Part shown: positions 59,160-64,000 of the stretch, in pieces
Position numbering within the stretch: the stretch's first letter is position 1
Layout of the letters: each line of letters starts with the position of its first letter
Source: Nyssa sinensis
Taxonomy: Eukaryota; Streptophyta; Magnoliopsida; Cornales; Nyssaceae
NCBI GenBank assembly: GCA_008638375.1
Contig: CM018051.1
Location: forward strand, 11,190,387 to 11,254,386
DNA: 64,000 nt
Direction of reading: 5' to 3'
Translations under genes and position numbers: made by a program
Notes under the pieces: generated by a model
Seen by the model: only the letters and a program-made list of their open reading frames with translations
What the model was told of the DNA's origin: nothing
Databases searched by the model: none

Positions 59160-60179
59160 TGGGTCCAATTCAAAATTCTTCAATTAAAATTTTCTCTACA
59201 ATTTTTTAACCTCCCAAAAATAATTTTCTAACTCCGCGCTTGTATGAGTGTGATGTTTTAGCACCGACACCGCTGATGGAAGCCATGGTTTTTTTTATCA
59301 ATAAAGTGGATGAGCTTGGTGGCGACAGCGAGGAACCTTCCTTGGCGGTGGTGCAGGAACCAAGCTTGGTGCATATATTTTTTTAGAAGTATGTGAAGGT
59401 TGAAAAAGTGACTGTGAGTTAGGTAAAGTGATAAATCATATATAAAGATATTTTTCCAATTTTTTAAAAACAAAAGTGATACCTCATCAAAATACTCTGA
59501 GTTCAAAATACATTTAACCAACTGTCTTTCACCTCAAAAAAAGTTAAATGCCCCTAGACTTCATAATAACTAAGTATCCATTTAAGAGACTTCACTCAAA
59601 TTAACCTTAATAAGAATCAAACCCTTAACTCTTATCCTTTCATTTTAGATATCAAATGAGGCGAAGAAACGGGGTTGGAGATGTAATTGCCTATTTTGAG
59701 CCTACACGATGTTTTCATATTTATTATTGGTCGTGACCCTAATATTTTCAAGGACGGATCATTTGATGGAGATATGATTGTCTCTATGAGTATTTTGATA
59801 TTGTTGAGCGGTTACTTATTTTTCTAAAATGTTATGTATAAAATATCTTAAAGAGTTATTAATTCAGGATGTACCAGTCTTTTTTAATTTCTTGATATTA
59901 CAAAAAAATTATTTATCAAATATCTTGAGCGAGTTCCTCATTTTTTAAAAAAACATTTAAAATTTGTGAATTTAAGTGAGTCAAATCACATCATCAAATA
60001 ACGTAAAATTGACACTCAGTATATAATTTTTTTATGAGTAATAATTTATAACACGTGTATTTAGATACATATACTTGTTTAAGTGTAAGATCCGTTATTA
60101 TAACACTCGCATAAATCTCACAATTATATATATATATATTATATATGTGTGTGTGTGTGTGTAGGTATGTACACAATAT
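59160..60179. other. Spacer, nothing recognised
   Basis: No coding-like sequence. An (AT)n(GT)n microsatellite lies at 60125-60162. Confidence 0.45.
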
Positions 60180-60720
60180 ATGTACAATCAAATATGAACT
60201 CTTTCTCCACCCTTGGATATGAGAGTGCAAGTCTTTGTGGGCCCACTTCATCTCAATACCCGACAATCAGCCAGACCCGACATAAGGTGGGGCAGTTTGA
60301 AAACTAATGGGCCCGACAACCTGTCCCCCCCTCTTTATAGGGCCTTGACTGACCAGACAATATTCTAGCTACTTGATGTAATGACCCAATAATAATGGGG
60401 TCCATATGATGGGTACATCATCAAGATTGATGGCCCTACTATCTGCCCCTTCTCTTTTCGGTGGGCCACTGGTTGCTGGACAGTTTTAACCACATGATGT
60501 AAATCATGTAATCCGTCCGTGACCCCATCCCCATAGGAGCGTGTTGGGTCGTTTTCTGGAGCTGGACTGGACTGAAGTTGTCTTTCTGTGTTCTATGTGG
60601 CCCACAATCGTCTGTGTGTTGGATACCAGAACGTGGGGCTCAACGTTGGGTCCTATCTAAGTGGGGCCCATCAGTTGGACAACAGCTGATCGTCCAATCC
60701 AATGTATCTGCTCTATTCCC
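60180..60720. other. GC-richer island with many GGGCC words, no frame
   Basis: This ~540 bp stands out from the AT-rich surroundings. It contains GTGGGCCCAC, GATGGCCCTA, GTGGGCCACT, GTGGCCCACA and GGGGCCCATC. No frame resembles a protein on either strand. It may be a promoter-like segment, an unrecognised noncoding element, or part of a repeat with its other half at 62090-62480, which shares the same style. Confidence 0.3.
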
Positions 60721-61204
60721 GAAATTTGTATATACATAATTATTTATATTTATATATATATATATATATGAATAAAACTTCCCAGATATTTTACTAGAGG
60801 GCTGTTTGGGTGGGTAAAGGAGTATGTGAAAGCATCCCTTCTGGCTGCCCTATGCTTATGTTGCTTATTCAAACCAGTAATAACCTATTTTGTATCCTCT
60901 TCAGAAACTTTTTTTCATTTTTTATATTGCTCGGTCTATTTTCAGGTCATTTTGAATTATTGATTAATTTGAGTAATAAAAAAAAGAGGAAAACTGTTTT
61001 ACTTATTTTCCTAAAAATGATTTGTCATGAATGTTTTGAAAAACAAGTTTTAGTACATGATCACATTTTCCCCCTCATATTTGTTTTTGAAAACAAAATA
61101 TTATTTTCAAAAAGTTATACCAACGGAAAAATTCCGATGGCAGCTCGCCTAAACTTGCAAAAAAACATGAAATGGAAAATTATTTGACCTATGATTTGTT
61201 GGTT

Positions 61205-62050
61205 TATGATAATGTTTTTGGATAAATTACAATGATATTTTTTGAGGTTTTTAAAATTATATTGACTTTTTTCTATTTTACCTAATAATATACAAAGATC
61301 TTCTCTAACTAACAGTTCGTTTGGATAACTAGAAGGGAAAGGAAAGGAAAGTAGAGTATTAGTTATGAGGGAAAGGAGAGGAGAGGATAATCCCTCTTTT
61401 ATGTTTAGATAACTAATGAAAAGAAAGGAAAAGAAAGCCTTTTATCTTGTTTGGGAATAATAAAGGAGAGAAAGGAAAGGAAAAGATTTTATATTATTTT
61501 ATTATTATACTCTTTGGATGTCTTAGGATAGATGTGTCATTTTTATTTTGACTTTTATAATTTTAAGAATAATATTGGTATTATTAAAAATTCATTAAAT
61601 CTTTCTTTCATTTCCCCTCATTTCCGCCCACTTTTGGAGGGATAACAAAATGGTTGAAATGAGGGTTAAGCTCTCCCTCCCTTTCTTTCCTAATTTTTAA
61701 AACAAACATGATATAAGCTTTCATTCCTTCTCCTTCCCTTCCCTTTCTTTCCGATTCCTTCCATCCAAACACAGTGTAATATTTTGCTTCAAACTGACAT
61801 AAAAATAAGTTATTTATCTTAAATTTATTTTAAATAAAATATTTAAAAAAATTTAGAAAAAAATGGTCAAAATTAAAAAAATATAAAAATAAAATAATAG
61901 TTTTGTCATTTTGAAGAAAACAATTGATTGAAGGATGTATTTGTATATTGTCAACTAAAGTAGGAAAGATCAGTGTAATTTTAGAAACTTTAAAAAATGT
62001 CAATGTAATTGTAAAAAATTATAAGAAAAGCCAGCATAATTTATTTTAAT
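61205..62050. mobile_element. AATTTACAC-type foldback element, split by an inner MITE
   Basis: The left end (GGATAAATTACAATGATATT, then AAAATTATATTGACTTTTT) and the right end read backward (TAAATTATGCTGGCTTTTCT, then ATTACATTGACATTTTTT) are inverted copies. The same family appears at 21460-22140 and 44515-44600. The element is interrupted at 61313-61776 by another element. Confidence 0.6.
61310..61779. mobile_element. Inner MITE with TAA duplication (possibly PIF/Harbinger-like)
   Basis: The 464 bp at 61313-61776 has inverted ends CAGTTCGTTTGGATAACTAG and, on the other strand, CACTGTGTTTGGATGGAAGG. Both are followed by GGAAAGGAAAGG-type purine tracts that can pair over long stretches. TAA lies on both sides (61310-61312, 61777-61779), the 3 bp T-W-A target type used by PIF/Harbinger elements. 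Three bases are weak evidence, so the superfamily is tentative. Confidence 0.5.
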
Positions 62051-62089
62051 TTTTTTTAAGAAAGAAAGGATGGGGCAATTTGCGTAGAG

Positions 62090-62260
62090 CCTAACACCTT
62101 TTGGATTGTGCTAAAACAGGCTTCAATCACGAGCCCAGAGCAGGGAAAGCAACCTGTGAAATGGGCCCACCAAATGCCAGAGGGCTATGGTCCAGCCTGG
62201 GCCTACTGTTCCTCATTGATGCAGAGAAGTCGATCCTAAATAAATAAATAATGATAATAT

Positions 62261-62302
<42 letters not shown>

Positions 62303-62480
62303 GAAGTGGACCATTATCACGTGAGTGGCACTTGGTAGATGGCCCACTAGAGTGGACAGTACTCCAAAGTCTCGAAGTCTTCATTGTGGTTTTTATGCTA
62401 TGGGTTAGAGTTTTGTGGTCCAAACCCCGAACTAAAACATTGCAAATTGTGAGCTTAATGGCCCAACTTAGCTAATCAAA
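62090..62480. other. Mixed noncoding region with GGGCCCA words and microsatellite
   Basis: It contains AATGGGCCCACC, CTGGGCCTACTG and GATGGCCCACTAG words around an (AT)n microsatellite (62257-62301). No protein-like frame. Style resembles 60180-60720. Confidence 0.35.
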
Positions 62481-62639
62481 AACAGTTAGCAGGCCCATTT
62501 ATTGTCTTTGTGTTTTTAAACTCAATTTTCAGGAGGGAAAGTTGATGGGGATGAAGCTTCCTTGAGAAAGAAATTAAGTAAAGAAAGGAAAAGTGCTTCT
62601 CTCAGCTCACTAGCCTGTTTGGGGAAAAGCTTTTGTACT

Positions 62640-62905
62640 TCCAGGGTGGAATTAGGAAATTTTTTTAAGGAGAGAAATTTTTCGGGTAAAATTTTAGGAG
62701 GAATTTTTTTTTTAAGTTAGCGTGTGGGAGATTTTAAAGGAAAAAAATTATTATCAAAATTAGAGGGAGATTTACATTTTTTTTTTTTTTTTTGCAAAAT
62801 GTAGAAGGGAAAAAATTATTCTCTCAAAATTAATGAAAAACTTTAATGTAATTTTTTTATTTTTGAGAAATTTGGGGGGCTCTAGTTCCGCCCTTGTGTT
62901 GATTT
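62640..62905. repeat. Degenerate dispersed repeat ending in CTAGTTCCGCCCTTGTG
   Basis: T- and A-rich sequence with GGTAAAATTTTAGGAGGAAT and GGGGGGCTCTAGTTCCGCCC. A similar arrangement (TTCAAAATTC, AATTTTTTAACCTCCC and TAACTCCGCGCTTGT) follows the tandem TRIM at 59160-59240. This appears to be a common dispersed repeat in the host; ends undefined. Confidence 0.35.
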
Positions 62906-63088
62906 TTAAACGTATTTTTATGTTGATTTTGCTTTCCAAAACCAAAATTCATAAAAGGAAAGAAGGGAAAGAGCTTTTGCTTTTAAGCTGTTTTTCTCCA
63001 AAGATACTTTTGTGGGTTTTAAGTTCACCAAGCATTCAATATTTCCCAAAAATGAAAGGAAAGGAGAAGGGAATGAGCTTTGCTTTTT

Positions 63089-63112
63089 TCCCCCCCCCCC
63101 CCCCCCCCCCCC
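63089..63112. repeat. Poly-C tract
   Basis: A run of about 24 C, unusual in this AT-rich window and likely unstable or error-prone. Confidence 0.9.
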
Positions 63113-63656
63113 AACCACAAGAATTATTGTACTTTAAAAAATATATTTTATAAACATATAATAACAAAATCACAAAATATCCCTATGTTCCTTCCTCTAT
63201 TTCTACTCAACCATGCACAAAGATGGAAAAACCTCTCTTCCCTTTTTTTAAGAATATCTTCTCCATCCATCTTAGATTCCCTTCCTTCGACTTTTCTATT
63301 CCTCTTACCAGACAGAGTAAATGTATTGTGTCTGCATGTGTGTGTGTGTGTGTGTGTAAAAATTACTTTTATTCAATCTCTCCCATCTTCATTTTGTGTT
63401 TTGAGAATTTACACATTGGATGTAATTTTCTTTTGACTTTTTTTTCTCTTGGAAAATTTTAAAACATGTAAAAGAAAAAGTGCACTCAGACAAGTAATTT
63501 CACCTTCCTAAAATTTCAAGGTTTATATTCGAATTAAATCTTTAAAAATAGTGAAAATTTTCATTTAAAATTCAAAAAAAAATATCAAAATTTCTAGGAA
63601 TTAGCTATTTCTCCACAAAAAAAAATTAAAAAAACATTCCACATACTTTTTTTTAC

Positions 63657-63690
<34 letters not shown>

Positions 63691-64000
63691 CCCAGCAATA
63701 CTAACAATTGACAAATCATCACTAATATTGTTAGTATTTGTGATTGACTAAGAGTACTTTGAGGAGTTAATTGCAACTTGCCGACAAGCCAAAAAGACTC
63801 TTATGTAATGAATTTAGTCCACATGTGTGCTTTATAATATTAGATGAAACCCCAAGCTCAAATTGCAAATTAAGGTGCATATTGAGAACAATTGAAAAGA
63901 GTCTGATATAATTTGAAGCAATTAGAAGGAACTCAGATACCAATGAGGTGAGAATTTGGTAACAATGGTAGAAATCCATTTGAATTCCATGCTATGGCTA
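63113..64000. other. Terminal noncoding stretch
   Basis: Microsatellites of GT (63336-63357) and CT (63656-63691). No gene was recognised up to the window end. Confidence 0.45.

Noticed and set aside
59258..59521. 87-codon minus frame as a gene
   Set aside because: No family similarity; composition matches surrounding noncoding repeats.

Overview
This is a 64 kb piece of a plant nuclear genome, almost certainly a eudicot. It is AT-rich, gene-poor and full of old retroelements, foldback elements and microsatellites. The genes have GT-AG introns, plant-specific families and plant promoter words (telo-boxes, GGCCCA/TGGGCC). The species cannot be named from the sequence. None of the long introns was predicted for me: the gene models come from matching translated segments to families I know and then locating splice sites by hand.

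Four gene loci can be supported. (1) A decayed RABA4-type Rab GTPase on the minus strand (exon 1 at 10271-10491, exon 2 at 4088-4585), split by a 5.7 kb intron carrying a solo LTR and a dead L1. It has lost its P-loop residues and has stops and frameshifts. (2) A bHLH130-type transcription factor on the minus strand (six exons, 15977-18426). All splice sites and the DNA-binding domain are intact, but exons 1 and 2 carry three single-base frame disruptions. (3) An LRR receptor-like kinase of the At3g57830/At2g42290 type on the minus strand (exons 35930-37220 and about 31324-31950). It has atypical kinase motifs, a TRIM element in its 4.0 kb intron, and an extra base that replaces the last 14 or so residues. 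(4) A cornichon-family ER cargo receptor on the plus strand (exons 45815-45889, 48300-48481, 51297-51419, 55223-55292). Its roughly 450 coding bases are spread over 9.5 kb. Intron 3 holds a phase-compatible alternative last exon and an antisense L1 remnant.

Layout: 1-3.65 kb, dead Copia followed by a dead RTE-type LINE; 4.1-10.5 kb, RABA4 pseudogene; 11-14.5 kb, a ~210 bp tandem array interrupted by a 1.46 kb insertion, then a foldback MITE; 16-19 kb, bHLH130; 19.6-21.2 kb, a ~325 bp tandem array; 21.4-31 kb, noncoding with foldback elements, a tRNA-derived SINE whose body is triplicated (24.88-25.44 kb), an LTR-like segment and short tandem duplications; 31.3-37.2 kb, the receptor kinase; 37.2-45.7 kb, gene desert; 45.8-55.3 kb, cornichon; 55.3-64 kb, repeats including a tandem three-LTR TRIM (58.66-59.16 kb) and a MITE nested within another foldback element.

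The genes belong to unrelated processes (vesicle traffic, transcription, membrane signalling, ER export) and do not form a pathway or operon. The most interesting material is the miniature mobile-element record: a SINE with a 17 bp duplication and triplicated body, two TRIMs (one with a perfect AAATG duplication, one tandem), a 56 bp insertion with a CAAG duplication inside a pseudogene exon, and a solo LTR with a perfect AATTT duplication.
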